Assembly (NCBI GenBank): GCA_963808545.1
Contig: CAWEGB010000008.1
Coordinates: 682,001 to 746,000 of the forward strand
Length of the DNA stretch: 64,000 nucleotides
Origin: JACVRW01 sp963808545
Lineage (GTDB): Bacteria; Actinomycetota; Thermoleophilia; Solirubrobacterales; Thermoleophilaceae
Direction of reading: 5' to 3'
Shown here: piece by piece, positions 7,716 through 16,063 of the stretch
Position numbering within the stretch: position 1 is the first letter of the stretch
How the letters are laid out: every line of letters starts with the position of its first letter
Made by a program: the position numbers and the translations under genes
Notes under the pieces: model-generated
The model's database searches: none
Told to the model about the DNA's origin: nothing
The model's input: only the letters and a program-made list of their open reading frames with translations

Positions 7716-8935
7716 GGCGCCGCCACCACCTCCGCCTCGAGCCGCTCGGGCGGCCGCAGTCGCCGGGGCGACAAGGGGAGCACCGAGGCCACGAACCCGG
7801 CCGCCACCGCCACGAGCACCCACAGGCTGGCCGAGAACGAGCCGGTGGCGTCGCGCACCGCCCCGAGCAGGATCGGCCCCACCGCGGTGATGGTGTAGCC
7901 GGCGCCCAGCATCAGGCCCACCACCGCGCCGGTATCGGCCGGGTTGCCGGCCACGTCGAGCGGCAGGGTCATGGTCAGCGGGAAGGTCGCCCCGATCCCG
8001 AGGCCGGCCAGGACGGCCCACAGGAAGCCGCCCCCGGGCAGCGCGGCGATCCCGACGGTGGCCACGAACAGCGAGCCCGCGCAGAGCGTGAGCCACTGGC
8101 GCCGCGAGCCGCCGCGGTCGGCCAGCCAGGGCACGAGCAGGCCGCTGGGCAGCGCGGCGATGGCCATCACCGCCAGCAGCGCCCCGGCGTCGGTGTCGCT
8201 CCAGCCGCGCTCCTGGAAGGAGTCGGGCATCCAGGACACGAGGCCGTAGTAGACGATCGACTGCAGGGCGAAGACGCCCGCCAGCGCCCACACCACGCGG
8301 CGGCCCCAGGGCAGGCGCGGCGGCGGCTCGGCCTGGACCCGTTCTCGCTCGGCCGGGGTGAAGAACAGCCAGCCGGCGAAGAAGAGAATCGTGCAGATCG
8401 AGAAGGCCAGGAGCGCCGCGCGCCAGCCGCCCCAGGCCGCGGCGATCGGCACGGCCAGCGCCGACGACAGCGCCGCGCCCATGTTGATGCCCGTGGTGTA
8501 CACGCCGCTCGCGAAGGCCGGGCGGTCGGCGAAGCGCTGCTTGACGGCCACCGGCATCAGCGCGCCGGCCAGCCCCATTCCCACGCCGATCGGAAAGGTG
8601 AGCGCCAGCACCAGCGGGGCTCCGGGCGCCACGGCCCGGGCGATCCCGAAGACGGCGATCCCGGCGAGGCAGGCGCCGATCGCGCCGCGCGTGCCCAGTC
8701 GCGCGGCCACGTAGGCCGCCGGCGGCGCGAACAGGCCCATGCACAGCACCGGGATGGTGCCGAGCAGGCCGGCCACGGCGTGCGAGACGTCGAGGTCTTC
8801 GTCGATCTCGGGCAGCAGCGGGCCGACACCCACGAGCTGGGGTCGCAGGGCCAGCGCGCCCAGGAACAGCGCCGCCAAGAGAAACAGGGAATGCTCGCGG
8901 GCACCGCCCGCTCGCTGGTCAATGCCGCCCCTCAC
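7712..8935 (-). CDS. MFS transporter, cyanate/nitrate-like (CynX/NimT) type
   Basis: A 407-residue major facilitator with about 12 hydrophobic segments. The N-terminus FLLAALFLGALALRPQLVG, followed by GPLLPEIDEDLDVSHA, is characteristic of the CynX/NimT branch. The start GTG at 8935 overlaps the stop of the preceding alcohol dehydrogenase reading frame as GTGA. Upstream in-frame codons to 9214 are out-of-frame dehydrogenase. Its place inside the catabolic operon suggests that it imports the growth substrate or exports an intermediate. Confidence 0.88.
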   Translation of the reverse strand: MRGGIDQRAGGAREHSLFLLAALFLGALALRPQLVGVGPLLPEIDEDLDVSHAVAGLLGTIPVLCMGLFAPPAAYVAARLGTRGAIGACLAGIAVFGIARAVAPGAPLVLALTFPIGVGMGLAGALMPVAVKQRFADRPAFASGVYTTGINMGAALSSALAVPIAAAWGGWRAALLAFSICTILFFAGWLFFTPAERERVQAEPPPRLPWGRRVVWALAGVFALQSIVYYGLVSWMPDSFQERGWSDTDAGALLAVMAIAALPSGLLVPWLADRGGSRRQWLTLCAGSLFVATVGIAALPGGGFLWAVLAGLGIGATFPLTMTLPLDVAGNPADTGAVVGLMLGAGYTITAVGPILLGAVRDATGSFSASLWVLVAVAAGFVASVLPLSPRRLRPPERLEAEVVAAP

Positions 8936-9977
8936 GGGCGCACGATGACCTTGAGAGCGCCGTCCTCGCGCTCGGTGAAGACCCGGTAGGCGTCGGCGAA
9001 GTCCTCGAGCGGGAACCGGTGTGTCACCAGCTCCGTAGCCGCAGCCGCCCGGCGGCCACCATCGCGATCGCCTCCGGCATCTCGCCCGCCGCCGCGCGAA
9101 CGCCGGCGAGCTCGACCTCGTCGAGAACGAGGCGGCGCAGCGGGTATGGAGGACGGCTCGAGCGGGATACCGATCACCGCCACGCGCCCGCCCTTGCGGA
9201 CCGCTTCCACGCACTGACCCACCGCCACCGGATTACCGGAGCACTCGAGCGCCACGTCAGCGCCGCGCCCGCCGGTGCGCTCGCGCAGCGACTCGACCGT
9301 GTCCTCGGCGGTGAAGTCGACCGTCTCGTGCCCCAGCTCGCCCGCTCTTGCCAGCCGCGCGCCGCGACCGACGACGATCACGCGGCGCGGCGCCGAGGGC
9401 GCGGGCGCACTCGGCAACGAGCATGCCCATGACGCCCGGACCGACCACCGCCACCGTGTCGCCTGGCGCCTGACCGCCGCGCTTGACGGTGTGCAGGGCG
9501 ATGGAGGTGGGGTCGAGCATCGCCGCCTCCTCGTCCGAGAGCGAGTCCGGCACACGGAACACGCTCTTGACCGAATGGACCACGTAGTCGGCGTACGAGC
9601 CCTGGGTGTAATGGCCGTACTGGCGGTGGAGACGCTCGTCGCCGAAGTTCTCGCAGAGGTTGTAGCGGCCCTCCACGCACATCCGGCAGTAACCGCAGCC
9701 GGCGTGCGAGGTGCCGGCCACGCGCGTGCCCGTCTCCCAGCCGAGGTCGGAGGCGCCCGGTCCCAGCTCGACCACCTCGCCCACCCATTCGTGGCCGGGG
9801 ATGAAGGGGAACTCCTTGGGCCAGAAGCCCGGATAGTCGCCGGCGATGATGTGCGGGTCGGTGCCGCAGATGGCCACCGCCTTCACCCGGCAGAGCACCT
9901 CGAACGGCCCCGGGCTCGGGACGCGGCACGTCCTCGACCGAGAAGCGGTCCGGCTCGTGCACCACCAGCGCCCGCAT
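8932..9977 (-). pseudogene. Zinc-dependent alcohol dehydrogenase (MDR family), broken by about four frameshifts
   Basis: Homology to one zinc MDR dehydrogenase runs through the whole span but changes frame about four times. The start is MRALVVHEPDRFSVEDVPR at 9977 (ATG, overlapping the upstream TGA by one base). The frame shifts near 9910 in a GGGG run, then continues with the catalytic zinc site CGTDPHII and GHE and the structural zinc cysteines CGYCRMC and NLC. It shifts again near 9400 just after ECARALGA, near 9160 and near 9045, ending LVTHRFPLEDFADAYRVFT. The GTGA overlap with the MFS gene is intact. Either the gene is decaying or the consensus sequence is locally wrong. If intact it would oxidise an alcohol or polyol intermediate. 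Confidence 0.8.
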
Positions 9978-11380
9978 CAGGTGACCGCCACGGGGTCGAT
10001 CATCGAGCCGGTGGCTCCCCGGATCCGCAGAGGCAGGGCCACGAACAGGAACTCGCGCGCGCCCGCGGCCGCCAGCTCCTCCAGGTCGAGGCTCTCCATG
10101 ATGTAGATACCCCTTTCGATCAGGAGCAACGTGTGCACCGGCTGCGGGTTCGACGGCTCGCCGCGGTCGGGTGCCGGCTGCACCTCGTAGGTCTCGGTGT
10201 CGGAGCCCGTGGCCACCACACCCCGCTCGGCCAGGAGCCGGGCGGCGGAGATGTCCGGTCCGGGGCCGCGGTGCTCGGCCATGAGCTCTTCGTCGGGCCA
10301 GTGGCGCATGTAGCCCGTGCGCACCAGGGCCACGTCGCCCGCCCCCGCCCCCACGCCGGTGCTCGACTCGATCGCCTTCAGCTCGTGGGCGCCGACGGCC
10401 TCGCCGCGGCCCAGGAAGGGAACCCCGCGGTGGGCGGGCACGTCGTAGAGCACGCCGCGCCGCCACAGGGGCGGGATCTCGGTGGCGTCGCCGCGCAGCG
10501 GGCCGAAGTCGCCCAGGTGCTCGGCCGCCGCGCCGCCGTTCCAGCGGTCGCCGTCGCCGATCGTCATGTGGGCGTGGGCGTCGATGTGGGCTCCACTGTG
10601 GGTGGTGCCCATCACCAGCTCCGACATGTAGCCCAACCCGACCTCGTTGCCCGGCCCCCAGGGCTGGTCGCCGGCGGCGCGGATGCCCTGTGGGGTGCGG
10701 TAGGACAGCACCTCGAAGTTGGGGTGGCCGGGGAACAGCGGCATGCGGGGAAAGCGGTCCCGGGCCAGGGCGAACACCCGGCCGCCGCGCACCAGCCGGG
10801 CCGCCTCCACCACCTCTCCGGGCGCCGGAACCGCGGCCAGGCGCTGCAGGGCGGCGGCCAGCAGGGGTGCAGCCTCCTCGCGCGCGGCGGTCAGGCCGGG
10901 GGCGATCCGGTCGAGCGAGTGGCGCGCCTTGCCGACGGCCCGCTCGCGGGACGTTCGCCCCGACTGGATCCAGCCGGCCACCAGGCCCATCATCGTCTCG
11001 AGGAAGGACAGCGAGTCCGCGGCCTGCACCACGTCCGCCTCGGGCCAGCCACCCTCCTCGTGGACGCGCACCAGCGCCTCGACCTCCTGCACCAGCGCGG
11101 GCTCGGCCGCCTGCTCGCGCAGCCATTCGCCCACGATCCGCGCGCAGCGCTCCTGGTGCCAGCGGTTGTAGTCGGGGTCGTCCCAGGACACGGCCGAGTC
11201 CCACCCCGGGTCGGGATCGGGATAGGCACGCTCGGCGTCGTGGGTCACTGCCGCCACCCGCACGGCCTCGCCGGCGTCCGGGTCCAGGCGCTGGGCCCAG
11301 TAGAGGGCACGCTCCATGTGGGCGTAGTGAGGATGCACCTCGGCCATCCACTCTCGCGCGCGCTCGACCAGCTCGGTCAC
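9977..11380 (-). CDS. HD-domain / cyclase-family (kynurenine formamidase-like) fusion protein
   Basis: A 467-residue two-domain protein. Residues about 1-200 look like a small HD phosphohydrolase: H21, the pair H47-D48 in AAVTHDAERAY, H107 and D122 give the H-HD-H-D pattern. Residues about 215-467 are a cyclase-family (PF04199) metal hydrolase with the motif THSGAHIDAHAH and the C-terminal core VALPLRIRGATGSMIDPVAV. The start is the GTG at 11380, overlapping the upstream stop as GTGA. Cyclase-family enzymes open amide or lactone bonds. I do not know of this pairing with an HD domain. The function is unassigned. Confidence 0.8.
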   Translation of the reverse strand: MTELVERAREWMAEVHPHYAHMERALYWAQRLDPDAGEAVRVAAVTHDAERAYPDPDPGWDSAVSWDDPDYNRWHQERCARIVGEWLREQAAEPALVQEVEALVRVHEEGGWPEADVVQAADSLSFLETMMGLVAGWIQSGRTSRERAVGKARHSLDRIAPGLTAAREEAAPLLAAALQRLAAVPAPGEVVEAARLVRGGRVFALARDRFPRMPLFPGHPNFEVLSYRTPQGIRAAGDQPWGPGNEVGLGYMSELVMGTTHSGAHIDAHAHMTIGDGDRWNGGAAAEHLGDFGPLRGDATEIPPLWRRGVLYDVPAHRGVPFLGRGEAVGAHELKAIESSTGVGAGAGDVALVRTGYMRHWPDEELMAEHRGPGPDISAARLLAERGVVATGSDTETYEVQPAPDRGEPSNPQPVHTLLLIERGIYIMESLDLEELAAAGAREFLFVALPLRIRGATGSMIDPVAVT

Positions 11381-12288
11381 GTGGTCACCGGCCGGGCCTG
11401 GAGCACGAACAGCTCGCCGTCCTCCACCGCCCACTCGATGTCCTGGGGCGTGCCCAGCCGCTCCTCCAGGTCCGCCCCCAGGGCGGCCAGCGCCTTCAGG
11501 GTCTCCGGGTCCACCGCCGGCTCGCCGCCCTCGTCGGGATCGAGCTCGCGCTCGACGGTCCCGCCGTCGGGGGCGCTGACGATGGCGAACGGCTGCACGG
11601 TCAGCTTCTCCTTCTTGACCTGACCGTCGCGGGCGAGAACGAAATGGTCGGGCGTCACCTGGCCCGACACGGCGGCCTCGCCGAGCCCGAACACGGCCTC
11701 CACCACCATGCGGTCGCGACGCCTTCGCACCGGATCCATGGTGAACAGGACACCCGCGGCGTCCGCGGCCACCATGCGCTGCACCACCACCGCCATGGCG
11801 ATGTCGTCGAGCGAGCCCTTCTTCTCCCGGTAGAACAGAGCGCGCTCGGAGAAGAACGAGGCCCAGCAGTCGCGTACCCGGTCCATCACCGCCTCGGCGC
11901 CGCGCACGTGCAGGTAGGTCTCCTGCTGGCCGGCGTAGCTGGCGGTCTCCGAGTCCTCGGCACAGGCGCTCGAGCGCACGGCCACGTGCACCTCGTCGCC
12001 CAGTTCGGCGTGCGCCTCCCGCACGGCCTCGATCAGCTCCGGCGACGGCTCGATCGCCTGCACGAGCTCCTGAGCGCGCTCGGCCGCCCGCTCGCCGGCG
12101 CCCTCGGCGAGCACCCCCCGCAGCTCGTCGCCGCCGTCGGACAGGCTCTCGGCCAGTGCGGTGGCCTGCACCACGAACCCCGGCGGCACGGGCAGGCCGA
12201 GCTCGGCCATGCGCGCCAGCGAGGCTCCCTTGCCACCCGCGGTCTCCACCTCGCGGCAGCCCGCCTCTGAGAAGCGCAGCACGCTCAT
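11377..12288 (-). CDS. Free-standing PEP synthase N-terminal (ATP-binding) domain protein
   Basis: A 303-residue protein equal to the PPDK_N/ATP-grasp half of PEP synthase. It has the family start (GGKGASLARMAELGLPVPPGF), the ATP-site segment VRSSACAEDSETASYAGQ, VQRMVAADAAGVLFTMDP and GLGEAAVSGQVTPD, and ends at DIEWAVEDGELFVLQARPV. There is no swivelling domain or PEP barrel. The swivelling domain is in the separate protein at 18975-20702 in the same operon. This split matches the subunits of phenylphosphate synthase. Predicted role: transfer of the ATP beta-phosphoryl group to the partner histidine. The ATG at 12288 overlaps the cyclase stop as ATGA. Confidence 0.88.
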   Translation of the reverse strand: MSVLRFSEAGCREVETAGGKGASLARMAELGLPVPPGFVVQATALAESLSDGGDELRGVLAEGAGERAAERAQELVQAIEPSPELIEAVREAHAELGDEVHVAVRSSACAEDSETASYAGQQETYLHVRGAEAVMDRVRDCWASFFSERALFYREKKGSLDDIAMAVVVQRMVAADAAGVLFTMDPVRRRRDRMVVEAVFGLGEAAVSGQVTPDHFVLARDGQVKKEKLTVQPFAIVSAPDGGTVERELDPDEGGEPAVDPETLKALAALGADLEERLGTPQDIEWAVEDGELFVLQARPVTT

Positions 12289-13004
12289 TCGTCCACGATC
12301 GCAATCGCTCGCACCGGGGAGGCCGTGACCCCCACCCACTTCACCGGCAGCACCACGAGCTGGAAGCCGTGGGGGCGGCCGATCTCCTCGAGGTTCATGA
12401 GGTTCTCGAGGTGCCAGTACTCCTCGTCCCACATCACCCGGTGCGCCTCCCAGAACTGCTCGCGCTCGAACATCGCCCACACCGGCGGATCGAAGGTGAT
12501 GGCGTCGATGCCCATCATCCGCACACCCCGCTCGATGAGCCAGCGCGTGGCCTCGGCGGTCATCCCGCAGTGGTCGGTCCGGTAGCGCTCCTCGGTGTTG
12601 TAGGCCCCGGCGCCGGTGTGGATCACGACGATGTCGCGCTCCTTGACCGTGTACTCGATGCGCTCGAGCTCGGCTTCCACCTCGGCTGCGGTGATGCCGT
12701 GCCCGCTCTCCGCGGACGTGAAGTCGAGCAGCACGCCGTCGGAGACACACCAGTCGAGCGGGATCGTCTCGGGGCCGCCGGCGTCGGGGACGATGTGGCG
12801 GCGGGCGTCGCAGTGCGTGCCCACGTGGTCGTCCTGGACCACCAGACAGTGGGCGGTGAGCGAGGTCACGCCGTACTCGGTGGCGCCGATCCGCTCCGCG
12901 AACTGCTCGTGGGTCTCGAGCACGGCCAGCGCCGGCGGCGGAACCCGGGGGAAGGTCAGCATGTCCGCGTGGACCGGCATGGACAGGTCGACGATGCGTC
13001 TCAC
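12285..13004 (-). CDS. Cyclase-family (PF04199) metal-dependent hydrolase
   Basis: A 239-residue protein related to kynurenine formamidase and isatin hydrolase. The metal motif is DDHVGTHCDARRH (about residues 58-70), followed by the family segments DIVVIHTGAGAY, GMTAEATRWLIERGVRMMGIDA and the C-terminal GFQLVVLPVKWVG. The GTG at 13004 overlaps the GntR stop as GTGA, and the stop overlaps the next start. It could hydrolyse a cyclic amide, imide or lactone made by the molybdenum hydroxylase; this is inference. It is one of three cyclase-family proteins in the window. Confidence 0.9.
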   Translation of the reverse strand: MRRIVDLSMPVHADMLTFPRVPPPALAVLETHEQFAERIGATEYGVTSLTAHCLVVQDDHVGTHCDARRHIVPDAGGPETIPLDWCVSDGVLLDFTSAESGHGITAAEVEAELERIEYTVKERDIVVIHTGAGAYNTEERYRTDHCGMTAEATRWLIERGVRMMGIDAITFDPPVWAMFEREQFWEAHRVMWDEEYWHLENLMNLEEIGRPHGFQLVVLPVKWVGVTASPVRAIAIVDE

Positions 13005-13684
13005 CGCCTCGCCTCCTCGCCGACGCTGTCGCGCAGCAGCTCGGCGGCGCCCATGAGGTGGTCGTGCATTGCCCGCGAGGCGGCCTCCGCATCCCCGTGC
13101 CGCAGCGCCTCGACGACCGGGACGTGGCGCTCCGAGAGCGCCACCAGGTCGATGCCCGGCCGAGACACCGTCAGGTAGGTGCGCGAGTAGGGCTCGAGCA
13201 TGCTCCACTGATGGACCAGCGTGCCGTTGCCCGACGCGCGCACGATGGTGGCGTGAAAGGAGGCGTTGGCCTGCGACTGCTCATGAGCGTCGCCGTCGCG
13301 CGCCGCGGCGCGCATGCGCTCGATCAGACCCTCGAGCTCGTCGAGCCCGTCGTCGTCTATGCGCTCGGCGGCCAGCCCGGCGGCCAGCGCCTCGAGGGCG
13401 GCGCGCACCGGGAAGGCGTCCATGAGCTCCTCGGCCGAGAAGGCACGTACCGAGCAGCCGCGGTAGGGCTCGTGCACCACGCAGCCGACCTGTTCGAGGT
13501 CGCGCAGCGCTTCGCGGACGGGCGCCTGGCTGACCCCCAGCTCCTGGGCGATGCGCGTCTCCACGAGCCGGCTGCCCGGCTCGTAGCTGCCCTCCACGAT
13601 GCGCTGCAGGATCACGTCCTTGATCTGCTCGCGCAGGTTGCTCCGGGTGAAGGGAAGTGTCTGGGTGGCTGCGGACTCGGTCAC
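13001..13684 (-). CDS. GntR-family regulator, FCD subfamily
   Basis: A 227-residue regulator. A winged helix-turn-helix occupies about residues 12-75 (SRLVETRIAQELGVSQAPVREALRDLE), followed by an all-helical FCD ligand domain with metal-site histidines in NASFHATIV, SERHVPVVEAL and MHDHL. The start is the GTG at 13684, preceded by GAGGAGGGGCC. The gene is embedded inside the operon, which suggests that it senses the substrate or an intermediate and controls the operon. A 16-base palindrome at 20762-20777 before the first gene is a candidate site. Confidence 0.9.
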   Translation of the reverse strand: MTESAATQTLPFTRSNLREQIKDVILQRIVEGSYEPGSRLVETRIAQELGVSQAPVREALRDLEQVGCVVHEPYRGCSVRAFSAEELMDAFPVRAALEALAAGLAAERIDDDGLDELEGLIERMRAAARDGDAHEQSQANASFHATIVRASGNGTLVHQWSMLEPYSRTYLTVSRPGIDLVALSERHVPVVEALRHGDAEAASRAMHDHLMGAAELLRDSVGEEARR

Positions 13685-14477
13685 CGGCCCCTCCTCAGCA
13701 CCACGGCCAGCGCCACGCCGGCGCCGACGACAAGCACGCCGGCCAGTGGCAGGACGCGCTTCATGACCGCGCCGCCCGCTCAGCTCGCCGAGGTCGAGCA
13801 CCTCCTCGGTCGGGCGTTCGGCGGGCTCCGCCGGCGCGGCGGCGCCGTTCCCCGATCACGGCGGCCTCACCCCCGCCCGGCAGTCGCATGCGGGGCTCAT
13901 CGGCGGTGGCGCCGGCACGTCGGCCGGAAGGGCCGCCGCCACCGCCACTCCGGCGGCAGCCACGGCTGCGCCGGCCGACGGCTCGGCGGTCGTACGCCGG
14001 AGGCGGCCGAAGCGGCGGAGGGCGCTTCGCCTCATCCCCATCTGCACGGCCAGGCAGTCGGCGAAGCGGTCCATCATCTTCGCGCTGACCTCCTGCATCA
14101 CCCCGCGGCCGAACTGGGCCGCCGGTCCGGTGACCCGTTCAGGTCGGTTTCCACGTTCACCCGCGTGCCCTCGGCCACCTCGGCCATAGTCGAGGTGATC
14201 GTGGCCTCGGCGCCGCCACGGCCGCGGGCGTCGCGCGCCCTCGCGCGCAGCACCGCGCGGCGGGCGGACTCGTCGGCCTCCGCTATCTCGATGGTGCCGC
14301 TGTAGGTCGACGCGATCGGGCCGATCTTGACCTTCATCGTGCCCTGCTAGCGATCGCCCTCTGAACCCGTCGATGCTGGCTCCCGGGAGGCAGGGCGCCA
14401 CTCGCTCGAACGTCGAGCAGGACAGCCCAAGCCTCGTCCACCGTGGCCGGCACGATGAGCTCGTTCTCGAGCTTCAC
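13681..14477 (-). pseudogene. CoxG-like SRPBCC membrane-anchored protein, broken by at least four frameshifts
   Basis: Pieces of one CoxG-type protein follow each other in changing frames. They are VKLENELIVPATVDEAWAVL from the GTG at 14477; VAPCLPGASIDG; MKVKIGPIASTYSGTIEIAE to TDLN; VTGPAAQFGRGVMQEVSAKM to CLAVQMG; and, after a low-complexity linker, LDLGELSG and a C-terminal membrane anchor (MKRVLPLAGVLVVGAGVALA, about 13764-13681). Both ends keep GTGA overlaps with the neighbouring genes. CoxG proteins recruit molybdenum hydroxylases to the membrane, matching the Mo enzyme encoded upstream. The breaks are real decay or local sequence error. Confidence 0.75.
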
Positions 14478-14785
14478 CGAAGCCCGCCGGCGTCGTCGAT
14501 CATCGTCTCGTAGAACGCGCGCTCACGGGACTCGAGGTGCGGGATGGCCTCCCCCACCACCAACCGCTGGAAGTGCTCGGAGTCCATGTGCGCCTGGTAG
14601 CCGGCCTCGTCCACGTACTGCTCGTACAGGTAGAAGAGGCGCGGGTCCTCGGCCGTTCGGTGCGCCTGGTAGAAGAGGTTGCCGGGCTCGGCCCGCGAGG
14701 GCTCGGTCATCTCCTCGATGATCCGGACGATGCGGTCCTCCTCGCCCTCGTTGGCACGCCACAGCGCCGATACGACATAGGCCAT
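14474..14785 (-). CDS. Antibiotic biosynthesis monooxygenase (ABM)-domain protein
   Basis: A 103-residue single-domain protein of the dimeric alpha-beta barrel fold. Family features are the N-terminal strand YVVSALWRANEGEEDRI, the turn SRAEPGNLFYQAHR, FYLYEQYVDEAGYQAHMDSEH and the terminal helix. Members include quinol monooxygenases and proteins of unknown function. The ATG at 14785 starts one base after the FAH stop. Within the operon it could oxidise a phenolic or quinol intermediate, but the fold alone does not show this. Confidence 0.85.
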   Translation of the reverse strand: MAYVVSALWRANEGEEDRIVRIIEEMTEPSRAEPGNLFYQAHRTAEDPRLFYLYEQYVDEAGYQAHMDSEHFQRLVVGEAIPHLESRERAFYETMIDDAGGLR

Positions 14786-14786
14786 G

Positions 14787-15626
14787 TCAGGTGTCTCCCT
14801 TCGCTCCGATTGGGTTGCGCAGCACTCCGATTCCGTCTATCTCGAGCTCCACCACGTCGCCCGGCTCGAGCCGGCGGTCGAGCTCGAGCCCTGATCCGCC
14901 CGTGGCCGTCCCGGAGCCCAGCACCTCGCCCGGGTAGAGCGTCTGGCTGCGCGACGAGTAGGCGACCATGTCGGCGAAGCGGTGGTGCATGCTCGCGCTG
15001 GTGTCCTCGCCCCACAGCTCGCCGTTCACGCGCACCCGCATGAGCGTGTCCGAGGCGTCGATCTCGTCGGCCGTGACCAGGCAGGGGCCGAGCACGTTGG
15101 AGCCATCCCAGTCCTTGGCCTTGCCAGGCCCCATGCCGACGGGGAGCTCGCGCGTCTGCACGTCGCGCGCCGACACGTCGTTCCAGATCGTGTAGCCGAA
15201 GATGCAGGCGTCGGCGTCGCCGGCGGCCACGTCCCGGCAGCGGCGGCCGATCACGGCGGCCAGCTCGAGCTCGTGGTCGAGCCGGTCGGTCCACGCGGGC
15301 CACGGGATCGTCGCCTCCGGCCCGATCACGGTGTCGGGCATCCCCTTGTAGTAGGCCGGCACGTCGTACCACTCGTCGGGTATCTCGCGCCCGAGGCGGC
15401 CCAGCGCGCCCTTGAGGTGGCCCTCGAAGGCCAGGAAGTCACGCAGCGAGCGGGGCCGCAGGGGGGCGAGCAGACGAGCCGAGGTCACCGCCCGGGCGTC
15501 GCCGGCCGGCGCTCCGGCCTCGATGAAGGCGATCATGTCGCCCTCGAAGCCGAGGTCGACCACGCCGCCGTCCTCGAGGGCTCCCACGCGGGGCCCGTGG
15601 CCGGCGTCATAGGTGACGAGCTTCAC
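14787..15626 (-). CDS. Fumarylacetoacetate hydrolase (FAH) family protein
   Basis: A 279-residue enzyme of the FAH superfamily, which hydrolyses or decarboxylates beta-dicarbonyl compounds. The C-terminal core has DHELELAAVIGRRCRDV (metal glutamates), GYTIWNDVSARDVQ, KAKDWDGSNVLGPCL and the late GSGTATGGSGLEL segment, all expected for the family. The GTG at 15626 overlaps the 2Fe-2S subunit stop as GTGA. It probably processes a ring-opened product of the operon pathway. Confidence 0.9.
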   Translation of the reverse strand: MKLVTYDAGHGPRVGALEDGGVVDLGFEGDMIAFIEAGAPAGDARAVTSARLLAPLRPRSLRDFLAFEGHLKGALGRLGREIPDEWYDVPAYYKGMPDTVIGPEATIPWPAWTDRLDHELELAAVIGRRCRDVAAGDADACIFGYTIWNDVSARDVQTRELPVGMGPGKAKDWDGSNVLGPCLVTADEIDASDTLMRVRVNGELWGEDTSASMHHRFADMVAYSSRSQTLYPGEVLGSGTATGGSGLELDRRLEPGDVVELEIDGIGVLRNPIGAKGDT

Positions 15627-16063
15627 GCCGCCGCCCTCCTCACCGCGTCGGCGATCTTCACGTAGCACCCGCAGCGGCACAGGTTGCCCCCCAGCGCCTC
15701 GGCGATCTCGTCGTCGCTGGGATGCGGCCGCTCGCGCAGCAGGCTGGACGCGGTGAGCACCATCCCGGGCGTGCAGTAGCCGCACTGGAAGGCCCGCTCC
15801 TGTGCGAAGGCCGCGGGCACGGGGTCGGCGGGATCGAGCCCCTCCACGGTGGTCAGCTCGCGCCCGGCCGCCTGGGCGGTGAGAAGCAGGCAGCCCGACA
15901 CCGGCTCCCCGTCGAGCAGGACGGTGCAGGCTCCGCACACGCCGATTCCGCAGGTGGCGCGCACGCTGCGGTAGCCCTCGCGCCTGAGCGTCTCGAGCAG
16001 GGTCTCGTCGCTCGGGGCGTCGAGCTCGGCCCGCCGGCCGTTCAGGATCAGCTCGACGATCAC
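15623..16063 (-). CDS. Molybdenum hydroxylase small subunit, [2Fe-2S] (CoxS/XdhC-like)
   Basis: A 146-residue iron-sulfur subunit of the xanthine oxidase family. Plant-type cluster cysteines are C38, C43, C46 and C58 (CGIGVCGAC). The second cluster uses C94 and C97 (CGYC) with C129 and C131 (CRC). It passes electrons between the molybdenum and FAD subunits encoded immediately upstream. The GTG at 16063 overlaps the large subunit stop as GTGA. Confidence 0.95.
   Translation of the reverse strand: MIVELILNGRRAELDAPSDETLLETLRREGYRSVRATCGIGVCGACTVLLDGEPVSGCLLLTAQAAGRELTTVEGLDPADPVPAAFAQERAFQCGYCTPGMVLTASSLLRERPHPSDDEIAEALGGNLCRCGCYVKIADAVRRAAA

Noticed and set aside
11377..13092. A 571-residue frame joining a cyclase and PEP synthase domain
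   Set aside because: The upstream part is the cyclase gene read out of frame. The real start is the ATG at 12288 with an ATGA overlap.
13681..13764. A separate 27-residue membrane peptide gene
   Set aside because: It is the C-terminal membrane anchor of the frameshifted CoxG protein, preceded in another frame by the usual linker LDLGELSG.
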